From a bacterium (GTDB lineage Bacteria > BMS3Abin14), in assembly GCA_029210545.1 (NCBI GenBank), contig JARGFV010000066.1, positions 1-14,116 on the forward strand: DNA of 14,116 bases. Direction: 5' to 3'. Numbering within the stretch: position 1 is the first letter of the stretch; each line of letters opens with the position of its first letter. The notes below the pieces were generated by a model. That model had not been told where the DNA came from. It searched no databases and saw nothing but the letters and a program-made list of their open reading frames with translations. The translations under genes were made by a program, and so were the position numbers. This document shows positions 6,847 through 13,834 of this stretch, piece after piece.

Positions 6847-6867
6847 CCAGACACCGGACACCAGACA
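6847..6867. repeat. Degenerate heptanucleotide array 6
   Basis: CCAGACA, CCGGACA, CCAGACA, ending on the base next to the endonuclease V stop codon (6868-6870, minus strand). It lies 2 bases from the direct repeat of the hairpin element. Confidence 0.75.
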
Positions 6868-7533
6868 CTATTCATTCCCTTTCTCCTTGCTTAACTTATC
6901 CGCAAGCCTGGTAGCTTCCGGCAGCCGGTACCCCCTCAGGCACCTCGTCACCGCCTTCACCGCCTCGGCCGGATCCAGGAGGTGCCCGGGGGAGATGTAC
7001 AGCGGTTTACACCCCTTCCTGCTCCTCAAGGCATAGCCGACGGTTTTTCCGTTAAGTGTTATTGGCGAGCTGTTTCCCGGTACCGGCCCCGGCTCATCGC
7101 ACTTGCCCGTCAGCAGGCTCTTTGCGCATCCGGCAGTGGGAACGCCTGTGAGGAGCCCGATGTGGGACGCAAGCCCCATTCCTCGGGGATGGGCGATGCC
7201 GTGGCCGTCCACCACGATGAGATCGGGCCGGGGCATCTCGTCCAGCAGGGGAAGGAGGGGAGGGATCTCCCGGAAGGAAAGCAGGCCCGGCACGTAGGGG
7301 AAAGGGGTGGTGCCCCTGGCGGTCACGGAGCGAAGCGGCGTCATCTCCGGAACGGCCAGAAGGAGCGCCGCAGCGAGGAACTCCTTTTCCCGCCTCCGGT
7401 ACGAAACGTCCACACCCAGGACCGTTTTCACCTCCGGCAGTTTCCCTCCACGGACCTTTGCCGCCAGCTCCCTCTGGACCTTGACCGCTTCGGTTGGCGT
7501 CAGATCCCAGCGGTTGAGAGTTCTCAGATTCAT
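6868..7533 (-). CDS. nfi: Endonuclease V (deoxyinosine 3' endonuclease)
   Basis: Repairs deaminated adenine by nicking DNA one base 3' of deoxyinosine, a Mg-dependent cytoplasmic enzyme. The 221 residues match family length. Catalytic residues are in place: Asp42 in LGVDVSY, Glu89 in LLSFREIP, Asp109 and His115 in VVDGHGIAHPRGMGLASHIG. The wedge motif FPYVPG (78-83), which separates the strands at the lesion, is also present, and GYALRSRKGCKPLYISPGH is typical of the C-terminal half. ATG 7533 has only a weak upstream purine stretch. It is transcribed divergently from the Rrf2 gene with a 226-base spacer, and its own promoter is not obvious. A heptamer array abuts its stop codon and another lies just upstream of its start. 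Confidence 0.96.
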   Translation of the reverse strand: MNLRTLNRWDLTPTEAVKVQRELAAKVRGGKLPEVKTVLGVDVSYRRREKEFLAAALLLAVPEMTPLRSVTARGTTPFPYVPGLLSFREIPPLLPLLDEMPRPDLIVVDGHGIAHPRGMGLASHIGLLTGVPTAGCAKSLLTGKCDEPGPVPGNSSPITLNGKTVGYALRSRKGCKPLYISPGHLLDPAEAVKAVTRCLRGYRLPEATRLADKLSKEKGNE

Positions 7534-7539
7534 GGTGTT

Positions 7540-7574
7540 CTCAGCTTACAGGAATCAGCGGTCAGCTATAAACC
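7540..7574. repeat. Degenerate heptanucleotide array 7
   Basis: CTCAGCT, TACAGGA, ATCAGCG, GTCAGCT, ATAAACC in 7-base register, in the spacer 7 bases upstream of the endonuclease V start. More diverged than the others, and the only array on the 5' side of a gene. Confidence 0.5.
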
Positions 7575-7655
7575 AAAATAGGCATTCACTTTTGCCTTTG
7601 GGGAAGACCTGGATTCGGCGGTATCAGGGACTATCCGGGGCATTGGGGGAGCAGG

Positions 7656-7685
7656 CACGGAATCCAGGCCCGACCGGATTCCGTG
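7656..7685. promoter_or_regulatory. Perfect inverted repeat just upstream of the rrf2 promoter
   Basis: CACGGAATCC (7656-7665), loop of 10, GGATTCCGTG (7676-7685). It ends 7 bases before the -35 box. CCTGGATTC (7608-7616) can instead pair with GAATCCAGG (7660-7668), so two exclusive foldings exist. It may be an operator, a transcription-blocking hairpin or a repeat relic; a T tract is lacking. Confidence 0.45.
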
Positions 7686-7692
7686 TTTAAAC

Positions 7693-7721
7693 TTGACAAA
7701 ACAACTGTAAAAAAATATCTT
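7693..7721 (+). promoter_or_regulatory. Promoter of the Rrf2-family regulator gene
   Basis: TTGACA (7693-7698, perfect -35), a 17-base spacer, TATCTT (7716-7721). The region is A/T-rich in contrast to its surroundings and lies 38 bases before the start codon. IscR/CymR-type regulators often repress their own promoters, but I could not assign a clear operator. Confidence 0.75.
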
Positions 7722-7759
7722 CAAAGAAATTATAACCGTAAAAAAAGGGGTAATTACGA

Positions 7760-8221
7760 ATGAGACTTTCCACCAAGAGCCGATACGGCGTCCGTGCATT
7801 GTTCGATATCGCTTACCACTCAGTGGGTCTTCCCACCCAGATCAAGGATATCTCGAGGCGCCAGCAGATCAGCCCCCGGTACCTTGAGCAGATCTTCCAG
7901 AAGCTCAAGAAGGCCGGTCTTCTGGGGAGCAAGCGGGGCCCCAACGGCGGGTATTACCTTCTCAAGGACCCGGCCGACATCACCCTTGGAGACATTGTAA
8001 GAGCCACCGAAGGACCTTTTCAACTTGTCTTTTGCGCCAGTGAAGCGCCCAGAAAGAAGTGTCCCCGATCGGATGATTGCGTCGCACAGAAGATGTGGCT
8101 GGATATCAGCAACCAGATCGGCGATTTCTTCGACGCCATCACTATCAGCGACCTTTGCGCCAGGGCTCGCATCGTTGGTGTGGAACGGGAATATGACCAC
8201 CCCTACACGTATCAGATCTGA
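7760..8221 (+). CDS. Rrf2-family transcriptional regulator, IscR/CymR-like
   Basis: A 153-residue winged-helix regulator. The N-terminal DNA-binding part is classical: MRLSTKSRYGVRALFDIA, then ISPRYLEQIFQKLKKAGLLG and the wing SKRGPNGGYYLL (about 57-68). Three cysteines, C92, C101 and C107 (spacing X8 and X5), sit where IscR-type members ligate a [2Fe-2S] cluster, so it may sense iron-sulfur or redox status. CymR, which has no cluster, is the alternative for a sulfur regulator. ATG 7760 follows AGGGG at 9 bases. Usual partner genes such as a cysteine desulfurase or scaffold are not in the window. The nearest downstream gene is a sulfur-transferase homologue (larE), beyond a repeat. The stop codon lies in the candidate target duplication of that repeat. 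Confidence 0.93.
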   Translation: MRLSTKSRYGVRALFDIAYHSVGLPTQIKDISRRQQISPRYLEQIFQKLKKAGLLGSKRGPNGGYYLLKDPADITLGDIVRATEGPFQLVFCASEAPRKKCPRSDDCVAQKMWLDISNQIGDFFDAITISDLCARARIVGVEREYDHPYTYQI

Positions 8222-8274
8222 TAGAGTCGCAAAAAGTCCAATCCGGGACTTTTTGCGAGTCCATCAAATCTGAT
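8216..8274. mobile_element. Minimal copy of the hairpin element (ends only) at the rrf2 stop codon
   Basis: TCGCAAAAAGTCC (8227-8239), loop AATCCG, GGACTTTTTGCGA (8246-8258): a perfect 13-bp stem. The right arm continues into GTCCATCA (8259-8266), so GGACT can pair alternatively with AGTCC. The ends match those of the complete copy but the internal hairpins are absent. ATCTGAT flanks it on both sides (8216-8222 and 8268-8274) and the first copy includes the rrf2 TGA. It could serve as a terminator. The rest of the spacer to 8386 shows only a short CCGGT/ACCGG hairpin (about 8301-8313). Confidence 0.7.
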
Positions 8275-8386
8275 TGATACCTCTGATCGCCCGTCACGCC
8301 CGGTGTAACCGGCGGCCCGTCACTCGGGGCGGATCGCCTGACCTGTTTCCGGACCATCCCATATCCTCGTCAGAGGTGATCCGCAA

Positions 8387-9232
8387 GTGACTCCACACGA
8401 TGTTCTCAAGGATATCATCCGCCAGATGGGGAAGGTCCTCGTGGGCTTTTCCGGCGGTGTGGACAGCACCTTTCTCCTGTATTCCTGTCTCGAAATCCTT
8501 AAAGCCGATGCGGTGACCGCTGTTGTGGTGGACCATCCCCTGATGCGGGAAGGGGCCGTTTCAGATGCGGTCAGGACGGCAGGGGATATGGGAGCCGACG
8601 TCCGCACCACCGCTCTGAACCCCCTTCTGTCAGGGAAAGTTTCGGGAAACAGCCCCGACAGGTGCTACCACTGCAAATTGCTCATCTTCGGCAAACTGAC
8701 GGAGATGGCCCGGTCGGACGGGATCCCCTGGGTCCTGGACGGAACCAATGCCGACGACGTCAACGAGTACCGTCCCGGGATCGCCGCCCTCCAGGAGTCA
8801 GGTGTTCGCAGCCCCCTGAGGGAGGCCGGCCTGACCAAGGACCGGATCAGGGAGTTGAGCCGCCAGGCCGGGCTTCCCACCTGGGATCGCCCGTCGGCGC
8901 CCTGCCTTGCCACCAGATTTCCCTACGGCACATTCCTTACGAAGGAGGAGATCGACAGGGTCCGTAAGGGAGAAAAATTCCTGGTGGACGCCGGGTTCCC
9001 CGACCTCCGGCTGAGGGTCCACTCGGATGGCGGAAGCACCGTCGTCCGTATCGAGATCCCGCCGGATGACATGGCCAGGCTTTTTTCCGGCGGTTTGGCC
9101 GAACAGGTGGTTGCGTCCCTCAAGGGGCTGGGGTATCGTTACATCACCCTCGACCTGGAAGGGCTCCGTTCGGGGAGTATGGACGAGGCCCTGGACCTGC
9201 CGGACCCGGGCCGGGAAGATGAACCTGTCTGA
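8387..9232 (+). CDS. larE: ATP-dependent sulfur transferase of the LarE family
   Basis: LarE installs sulfur on the nicotinic-acid-derived precursor of the nickel-pincer nucleotide cofactor of lactate racemase. It is a PP-loop ATPase. The PP-loop is SGGVDS (22-27). DRCYHCK gives a CxxC (C93, C96), and APCLATRFPYG carries C173 at the position of the sacrificial cysteine of the Lactobacillus enzyme. A CxxC plus a third cysteine has also been linked to cluster-binding LarE proteins, which I recall but cannot verify here. LDGTNADDVNEYRPG and SPLREAGLTKDRIRELSR are typical. The 281 residues match family length. GTG 8387 follows GAGGTGAT. No larA, larB or larC is present, so an orphan role in another sulfur transfer is possible. 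The stop codon overlaps the ribosome binding site of the next gene. Confidence 0.9.
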   Translation: MTPHDVLKDIIRQMGKVLVGFSGGVDSTFLLYSCLEILKADAVTAVVVDHPLMREGAVSDAVRTAGDMGADVRTTALNPLLSGKVSGNSPDRCYHCKLLIFGKLTEMARSDGIPWVLDGTNADDVNEYRPGIAALQESGVRSPLREAGLTKDRIRELSRQAGLPTWDRPSAPCLATRFPYGTFLTKEEIDRVRKGEKFLVDAGFPDLRLRVHSDGGSTVVRIEIPPDDMARLFSGGLAEQVVASLKGLGYRYITLDLEGLRSGSMDEALDLPDPGREDEPV

Positions 9233-9244
9233 AAGGAGATTCAT

Positions 9245-9646
9245 GTGAAAAAGATTCTTGAGATGCCTGCCGTCAAGGTGGTTTGCCTTTACCTCGTACT
9301 GGTCCTGTCAGGCGCCGCCGCCCTGCCCTCTGCGGCCCAGGCGGCATTCATATCCCCTTCCGAAAATGCCCTGGCCCAAATGGACGTGACCAGTGTGGAC
9401 GGGATAAGGGCCGCCCTCGAAAATGAGCTGCTCACCGAGCGCCTGTCAGCTCTCGGGTTGTCTTCGGAGGAGATCCGGGCCCGACTGGATTCGCTGACCG
9501 TCCAGGAGCGCCAGGCCGTCATGGCCGACGTCGGGAAACTGCAGGCAGGCGGTGATGGAGTCGGGACGCTCGTCAGCCTTGCTGTCCTGGTACTCATCAT
9601 CATCCTCATCATCAAGCTCATGGACAAGGAGATCACTATCAAATAA
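9245..9646 (+). CDS. PA2779-family small membrane protein
   Basis: A 133-residue protein with an N-terminal signal segment (VKVVCLYLVLVLSGAAALP, cleavage likely after AAQA near residue 33). A short charged helical domain follows (LSALGLSSEEIRARLDSLTV and QERQAVMADVGKLQAGGDG), then a C-terminal membrane helix (LVSLAVLVLIIILIIKL) and a short basic/acidic tail. It matches the PA2779/DUF6627 type, which in Pseudomonas accompanies a PA2778-type peptidase; the same neighbour is found here. The function is unknown. GTG 9245 is chosen because GAAAGGAG (9231-9238) precedes it. The gene lies 12 bases after larE, so the two may be co-transcribed, and a strong terminator overlaps its stop codon. Confidence 0.85.
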   Translation: MKKILEMPAVKVVCLYLVLVLSGAAALPSAAQAAFISPSENALAQMDVTSVDGIRAALENELLTERLSALGLSSEEIRARLDSLTVQERQAVMADVGKLQAGGDGVGTLVSLAVLVLIIILIIKLMDKEITIK

Positions 9647-9676
9647 AACAGGGTCCTGGAGTACGGACCCTGTTTT
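9645..9676 (+). terminator. Intrinsic terminator overlapping the PA2779-like stop codon
   Basis: AAAACAGGGTCC (9645-9656), 8-base loop, GGACCCTGTTTT (9665-9676): a perfect 12-bp stem ending in four T. The stem includes the last two bases of the TAA stop. It separates this gene from the PA2778-like gene. Confidence 0.88.
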
Positions 9677-9709
9677 ATCTGAAGAGAGCTGATTGATCGG
9701 TCTCCATCC

Positions 9710-10366
9710 ATGCGGAAAATGCTTCAACAGCCGGAGTTTCGAGCAGATCAGAATGGTGGATCTGCAATTTTTTCCGGCACTGCTGATAACGGATTTCCCC
9801 GGAGACCGGGATGCGGGTTCCTGCACCGGGCCGGCTGGATCGCCGTCTGGTGCTCGCTGCCGCTTATCCTGTCCTGCTCATTGCGGATCATGGAGCCTGA
9901 CCGGTTCCCGGAAGCGGTCAGGCTCCATGACGTTACCCCCTATATCCAGGAGCCCCTGCAGTGCGGTCCCTACGCCCTGGCGGCTGTGCAGGACTTCATG
10001 GGGATCGAGACCGACGCCGGCGAGATGAGTCGGCGCCTGTACAGTCCGGGGGCCGGCGGCACACTTACCATGGACCTTTTCCTGGAAGCCACGAGATCAG
10101 GCCTGCCGGCGCGGCAGTTGAGCGGCTCGGCCTCGAACCTTCAGGATCAGCTGGAATCGGGGCCGGTCATCGTCCTTTTCCGCTACCCCGCACTGGTCGG
10201 GTCGGGAGGGCACTTCATCGTGGTCACCGGCTATTCTTCCTCCCGGAAGGGCTTTTTCATCCTGTGGGGTGACGGGCGCCTGACATGGATGGATGAAAAG
10301 AGGTTCGACGGTATGTGGTCCGGATCCGGCAGGTGGATGCTGACTTTTGACAGGGTCGCGAAATAA
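9710..10366 (+). CDS. PA2778-family C39-like cysteine peptidase, probable lipoprotein
   Basis: A 218-residue papain-like C39-type peptidase. The catalytic set is visible: Cys85 in LQCGPYALAAV (preceding Gln84 as oxyanion residue), His168 in GGHFIVVTGY and Asp188 in LWGDGRLTW. A hydrophobic stretch WIAVWCSLPLILSC (43-56) ends in a lipobox-like LSC, suggesting a lipid-anchored extracytoplasmic enzyme. Forty residues precede that signal, which is odd. There is no strong ribosome binding site before ATG 9710 (or 9719), and no later ATG, GTG or TTG precedes the signal, so the start is uncertain. Pseudomonas PA2778-type proteins carry TPR repeats C-terminal to the peptidase; here the peptidase ends and the TPR part is the next gene. 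The substrate is unknown. Confidence 0.8.
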   Translation: MRKMLQQPEFRADQNGGSAIFSGTADNGFPRRPGCGFLHRAGWIAVWCSLPLILSCSLRIMEPDRFPEAVRLHDVTPYIQEPLQCGPYALAAVQDFMGIETDAGEMSRRLYSPGAGGTLTMDLFLEATRSGLPARQLSGSASNLQDQLESGPVIVLFRYPALVGSGGHFIVVTGYSSSRKGFFILWGDGRLTWMDEKRFDGMWSGSGRWMLTFDRVAK

Positions 10367-10385
10367 GTTGGGAAAAGATGGTCCG

Positions 10386-10979
10386 ATGACTTTTGGTTAC
10401 TTTTTCCGAACAGTACTCGCTGGTGCCTTGCTTTTGTCTGTTGTTTCCTGCGCCGGGCCGGACAGACGGACTTCCCTGCAGATGCCCTACGACGACAGGG
10501 TCCGTCTCGCCTCCATCTATATCCAGTCCGGCCAGACGGGCCGGGCCGTTCCGCTTCTCGAGGACGCTCTTTACCAGGACGACGGGAGACCGGAGGCCTG
10601 GGCCATGCTCGGAGAGATCGACTACTCGGAAGGGAATCTGGACAAGGCAGCGGCCCGCCTCGGAAAGGCACTCGAGGTGGGAGGGGAGAACCCCGTGGTC
10701 CTTAACAACCTGGCGTGGGTGGAGATGGGGCGGGACGATGCGGCAAGAGCCCTGGCCCTGGTGGACCGGGCCCTGCTCCTGGATCCTGCTCCCAGCTATC
10801 CGTACCTGGACACCCGGGCGCGGATCCTGGGAAAACTGGAGCGGTACGGCGAGGCCCTTGCCGACGCCGGGGCGGCCAGGAACCTGGTACCGGACCACGA
10901 ACTGAATACGATCAGGGAACTGGACGATCTCATTACCGAACTCGAGGGGCTTGCCGCCGGCGGGCCTTTGGAGTACTGA
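10386..10979 (+). CDS. TPR-repeat lipoprotein
   Basis: A 197-residue protein with a lipoprotein signal (LAGALLLSVVSCAG, lipidated Cys22) followed by about three tetratricopeptide units: LASIYIQSGQTGRAVPLLED, AWAMLGEIDYSEGNLDKAAA and TRARILGKLERYGEALADA, with LNNLAWVEMGRDDAARALAL between. TPRs form helical protein-binding scaffolds. I start at ATG 10386. The frame also opens at TTG 10347 inside the preceding gene, but only the later start gives a signal peptide at the N-terminus. The ribosome binding site is weak (GGGAAAAG). It begins 20 bases after the peptidase gene and probably acts with it, since the two domains are fused in PA2778-type proteins. It ends 7 bases before the M28 gene. Confidence 0.85.
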   Translation: MTFGYFFRTVLAGALLLSVVSCAGPDRRTSLQMPYDDRVRLASIYIQSGQTGRAVPLLEDALYQDDGRPEAWAMLGEIDYSEGNLDKAAARLGKALEVGGENPVVLNNLAWVEMGRDDAARALALVDRALLLDPAPSYPYLDTRARILGKLERYGEALADAGAARNLVPDHELNTIRELDDLITELEGLAAGGPLEY

Positions 10980-10986
10980 CCAGAAA

Positions 10987-12180
10987 ATGGAAAAGACGTT
11001 TTCCGACACGCCGCTTGAAAAGGAACTGAAAGGATACGTGGATGCCCTCACCTCGGTGGGTCCGGACCGGTTCGTCGGATCCAGGGGACATAAGGCGTCC
11101 TTTGCCCTGATCCGGCGTCTCCTTCGGTCGTGGGGTCTGGAAGTGACCGTCCAGCCGTTCACTGTAGATATGACCGTTCCGGCCAGGTGGTCCTTTCAGG
11201 TCGATCTCGGGAAGGGGTTTGAAACGGTGGACTGCATGCCGGGTATCGGCTCACCTTCCGTGAAGAACCTTGTCGCGGACATCGTCCCCGTGGGACACGC
11301 CCGGGAGGAGGATTACGATTCCCTGGAGGGGATCGCGGGCAAGGCTCACCTTGCCAGGCTCTGGAAAAGCCACGAAACCGCCAAGGTGGCAGAGGCGGCC
11401 ATCAAGGGCGCGTCCTCCCTCATCTGGTACAATGATTATATCGACGAGCTTTACTCGGGTGCGTGCGATTACTCCCTTGCTCCCATTCCGGGAATTTCCA
11501 TCCGCAAGTCCATGGCCGAGAGGATCCTCGAGGCCGGGGGCGGGAGGATCAGACTTTCCCTGAAGTCCAGAAGGAAAAAGATCCGGTGCCGCAACATCGA
11601 GGCAGCCCGGCCCGGTACCGGGAGCCCTTACGCGCTGCTCGCGTCCCATTACGACAGCCGCCCCCGCACCCCCGGGGCCAGTGACGACGCTTCCGGCGTG
11701 GCCGCCATGCTGGCCTTTATACGAAACGGCTGCGATTCCGAGGCAAGCCTGCCGGTGAGATACCTGTTCGCGGACTGTGAGGAGGAGGGATGCATCGGTG
11801 CGGAAGCATACGCCGACCTGCTTTACAGGTCCAACCGGTTAAGGGAGGTCGAGGCCATGGTCAATCTCGATGCCGTGGGGTGGCCGAACCTTTGCTTCAT
11901 CGTCCGTGACCGGGAGGCGGTCATGGACGAACAGCTCACCGGGCTGGCCGTCCAGGTCTTCGAAGACATGGGATACCATGCCGACAAGGTCCGTTCCAAG
12001 AGCGGCAAGAGCAACCACACTCCCTTTGCCGCGAGGGGGGTAAGGACCGTGTGGTACTCGGACTATCCCAACTACATCCGACACTCCGCCATTGATAACG
12101 CGTTCAATATCGATTATCCGACCATAGCCATGGTGACCCGGGGCCTGCAGCGGTTCTTCAGCCGAATGGGGCATCCGTGA
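10987..12180 (+). CDS. M28-family zinc aminopeptidase-like protein
   Basis: A 397-residue metallopeptidase of the M28 type, which removes N-terminal residues using two zinc ions. The zinc and catalytic set is readable: His221 (LLASHYDSR), Asp233 (GASDDASG), Glu265/Glu266 (FADCEEEG), Asp295 (MVNLDAVG) and a C-terminal His366 (YIRHSAIDN). The region before this (about 60-190) resembles the PA-domain insertion found in many M28 enzymes (ASSLIWYNDY, PIPGISIRKS). No signal peptide is seen, unlike the two preceding lipoproteins, so it is probably cytoplasmic. ATG 10987 is chosen; GGAG lies 14 bases upstream, which is loose, and a TTG in frame at 10951 would overlap the TPR gene. Its stop overlaps the next start (ATG on the A of TGA). 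Confidence 0.88.
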   Translation: MEKTFSDTPLEKELKGYVDALTSVGPDRFVGSRGHKASFALIRRLLRSWGLEVTVQPFTVDMTVPARWSFQVDLGKGFETVDCMPGIGSPSVKNLVADIVPVGHAREEDYDSLEGIAGKAHLARLWKSHETAKVAEAAIKGASSLIWYNDYIDELYSGACDYSLAPIPGISIRKSMAERILEAGGGRIRLSLKSRRKKIRCRNIEAARPGTGSPYALLASHYDSRPRTPGASDDASGVAAMLAFIRNGCDSEASLPVRYLFADCEEEGCIGAEAYADLLYRSNRLREVEAMVNLDAVGWPNLCFIVRDREAVMDEQLTGLAVQVFEDMGYHADKVRSKSGKSNHTPFAARGVRTVWYSDYPNYIRHSAIDNAFNIDYPTIAMVTRGLQRFFSRMGHP

Positions 12181-13802
12181 TGGATCGGCGCCACTTTTCT
12201 CCCTACCTGCAGAGGCTTGCCCTGAGAGGCTGTTTCGCGGTTGTCGTCCTGGTGTGGAAGCTGCTGGCACAGCCCGGGAAGTTCGCCCTGGAAGTCCAGG
12301 TCCTCGGTTTCCTTTTCTGTCTTTACGCCGTCACCGTGTTCGTATGGGAAAAGTGGCGGAGAGGTCTACGGCGGGAACCGGGCCTTTTCACCTACATGGA
12401 CATCCTCTTTGCCGGGGCGTTTATCGGGATGTCGGGAGGAGCGGAGAACGAGTTCTACCTCCTTCTGTACTTCATCGTGGCCATCCGGGCGCCTTACTTT
12501 TCGTGGCTCCAGACGGTAATGATCCCCGGCGTGTCCTCCGTCGCCTACCTGGCGGCCGTGGGACAGGCGGGCCGGGACACTCACTGGTTCGACCTCATGG
12601 TCCGGATCGGCCTCCTGTGGTTCCTCGCGGTCCTGCTCAAGTTCATCGGCCTTAAGACCATGAGGGAAAAGGAGAGGGCCCGGCGGCTTACCGAAGAGCT
12701 TTCCTCGACCCACAACGAGGTCCGCCGGTACACGGCGGCTCTTGAGAAGGCCAATGCCGACAAGGAGCGGCGCCTCGCGGAGATCACTCTCCTGCACCAG
12801 TTCGTCATGGAGGTGAGGGGATCGGTTGAGTACGACTCCGTTTACAAGGCGATCCTGAGCCATGCGGGCCAGGTGTGCGAGGCGCCCTGGGTTTTCCTTG
12901 TCCACCGCAGTTCCCCTGAAAAACCCGGGATCGTGGTTCGAAGCAAGGGCGATCCCCCGGAAGTCCTCAAGGATGCCGTCTGGGAGTTCGGCATCGACCC
13001 CGGCTGCGGCAGCGACGGAGCCAGGGTGACGGATACGGTGGAAGAGTTGGGAGAGGTCGATCTCCGGTACTTCGTCCGATGTTATGAAGATCGTACCTCG
13101 GTATCCCTCGTCCTGGCCTTTCCCGCCTCAGAGGCTTTCCTCCTCGACGAGCAGGTCGAGGTTCTTTCGGCCCTCATGGATACGGTGGAGATGGAGCTGG
13201 AGCTGCTGCGACTCCACAGGGACCTCGGAAGAAGCAACCGGAAACTGTCGGAGAGCAACCGCCACCTGACCCGTCTCCACGAACTCCAGCAGGAACTGAG
13301 TTCAGCCTTCCTTGCCGAGGGCGATATCTCCGCTGTCATCCACAGGGCACAGGATATCATGGCCAAGGAGCTTTTTGAGCTGGACCGGCTCAACCTCTTT
13401 CTCCCTGGTGAGGATGGCACGATGCTGCAGTGCCGGACCTCGGTGGGGATCGGGTATTATCCCCTGGGAGAGATCGCGGTTCCCGTGGATGAAAGGGGAG
13501 GGGCCATTTCCCTGGCCTTCCGGGAGGGGAGGACCATCTTCTACAACGGCAAGGGGACCGTACCGGACGAGTTCAGACTGGCGGAACCCTACAGCCGCAT
13601 CCCTGCGATACGCTCCAGGATCTTTGTCATCGTACCCCTCATCGACCACCGGGGTGTCGTCCTCGGGGTCATCGGGGCCGATCGCAAATACACCCGCCAG
13701 CCGATACCGGAAGAGACGGTGGCCATGCTGGAGTTCTTCGCCCGCCACGTGGCCATGGTCCTGTCCATCCAGGAACTGACGAAGGGCAGGGGGAACGGTT
13801 AA
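12180..13802 (+). CDS. Membrane-anchored tandem-GAF sensor protein without an output domain
   Basis: A 540-residue protein. The N-terminal ~155 residues hold five or six hydrophobic segments (CFAVVVLVWKLL, LGFLFCLYAVTVFVW, FYLLLYFIVAI, IGLLWFLAVLLKFIGL). A coiled coil follows (EKERARRLTEELSSTHNEVR, about 160-205), then a first GAF-like domain (about 205-345). A second helical linker (LHRDLGRSNRKLSESNRHLT) leads to a second, clearer GAF domain (about 375-535: ELDRLNLFLPGEDG, GGAISLAFREGRTIFYNG, IFVIVPLIDHRGVVLGVIGA). This is the architecture of a sensor histidine kinase or diguanylate cyclase, but the chain ends after GAF2 with no kinase, GGDEF, EAL or phosphatase. It must signal through a partner or be a truncated derivative. 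ATG 12180 overlaps the M28 stop; GTG 12177 is an alternative. No partner gene follows. Confidence 0.82.
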   Translation: MDRRHFSPYLQRLALRGCFAVVVLVWKLLAQPGKFALEVQVLGFLFCLYAVTVFVWEKWRRGLRREPGLFTYMDILFAGAFIGMSGGAENEFYLLLYFIVAIRAPYFSWLQTVMIPGVSSVAYLAAVGQAGRDTHWFDLMVRIGLLWFLAVLLKFIGLKTMREKERARRLTEELSSTHNEVRRYTAALEKANADKERRLAEITLLHQFVMEVRGSVEYDSVYKAILSHAGQVCEAPWVFLVHRSSPEKPGIVVRSKGDPPEVLKDAVWEFGIDPGCGSDGARVTDTVEELGEVDLRYFVRCYEDRTSVSLVLAFPASEAFLLDEQVEVLSALMDTVEMELELLRLHRDLGRSNRKLSESNRHLTRLHELQQELSSAFLAEGDISAVIHRAQDIMAKELFELDRLNLFLPGEDGTMLQCRTSVGIGYYPLGEIAVPVDERGGAISLAFREGRTIFYNGKGTVPDEFRLAEPYSRIPAIRSRIFVIVPLIDHRGVVLGVIGADRKYTRQPIPEETVAMLEFFARHVAMVLSIQELTKGRGNG

Positions 13803-13806
13803 GGAA

Positions 13807-13834
13807 GGGTCTGGAGTCTGGGGTCCAGGGTCTA
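13807..13834. repeat. Degenerate heptanucleotide array 8
   Basis: GGGTCTG, GAGTCTG, GGGTCCA, GGGTCTA in exact 7-base register, starting 4 bases after the GAF gene's stop codon. The stretch 13835-13888 shows nothing recognisable. Confidence 0.75.

Noticed and set aside
10347-10385. TTG start for the TPR lipoprotein inside the peptidase gene
   Set aside because: It would put 13 polar residues before the signal peptide; ATG 10386 gives a normal lipoprotein signal.
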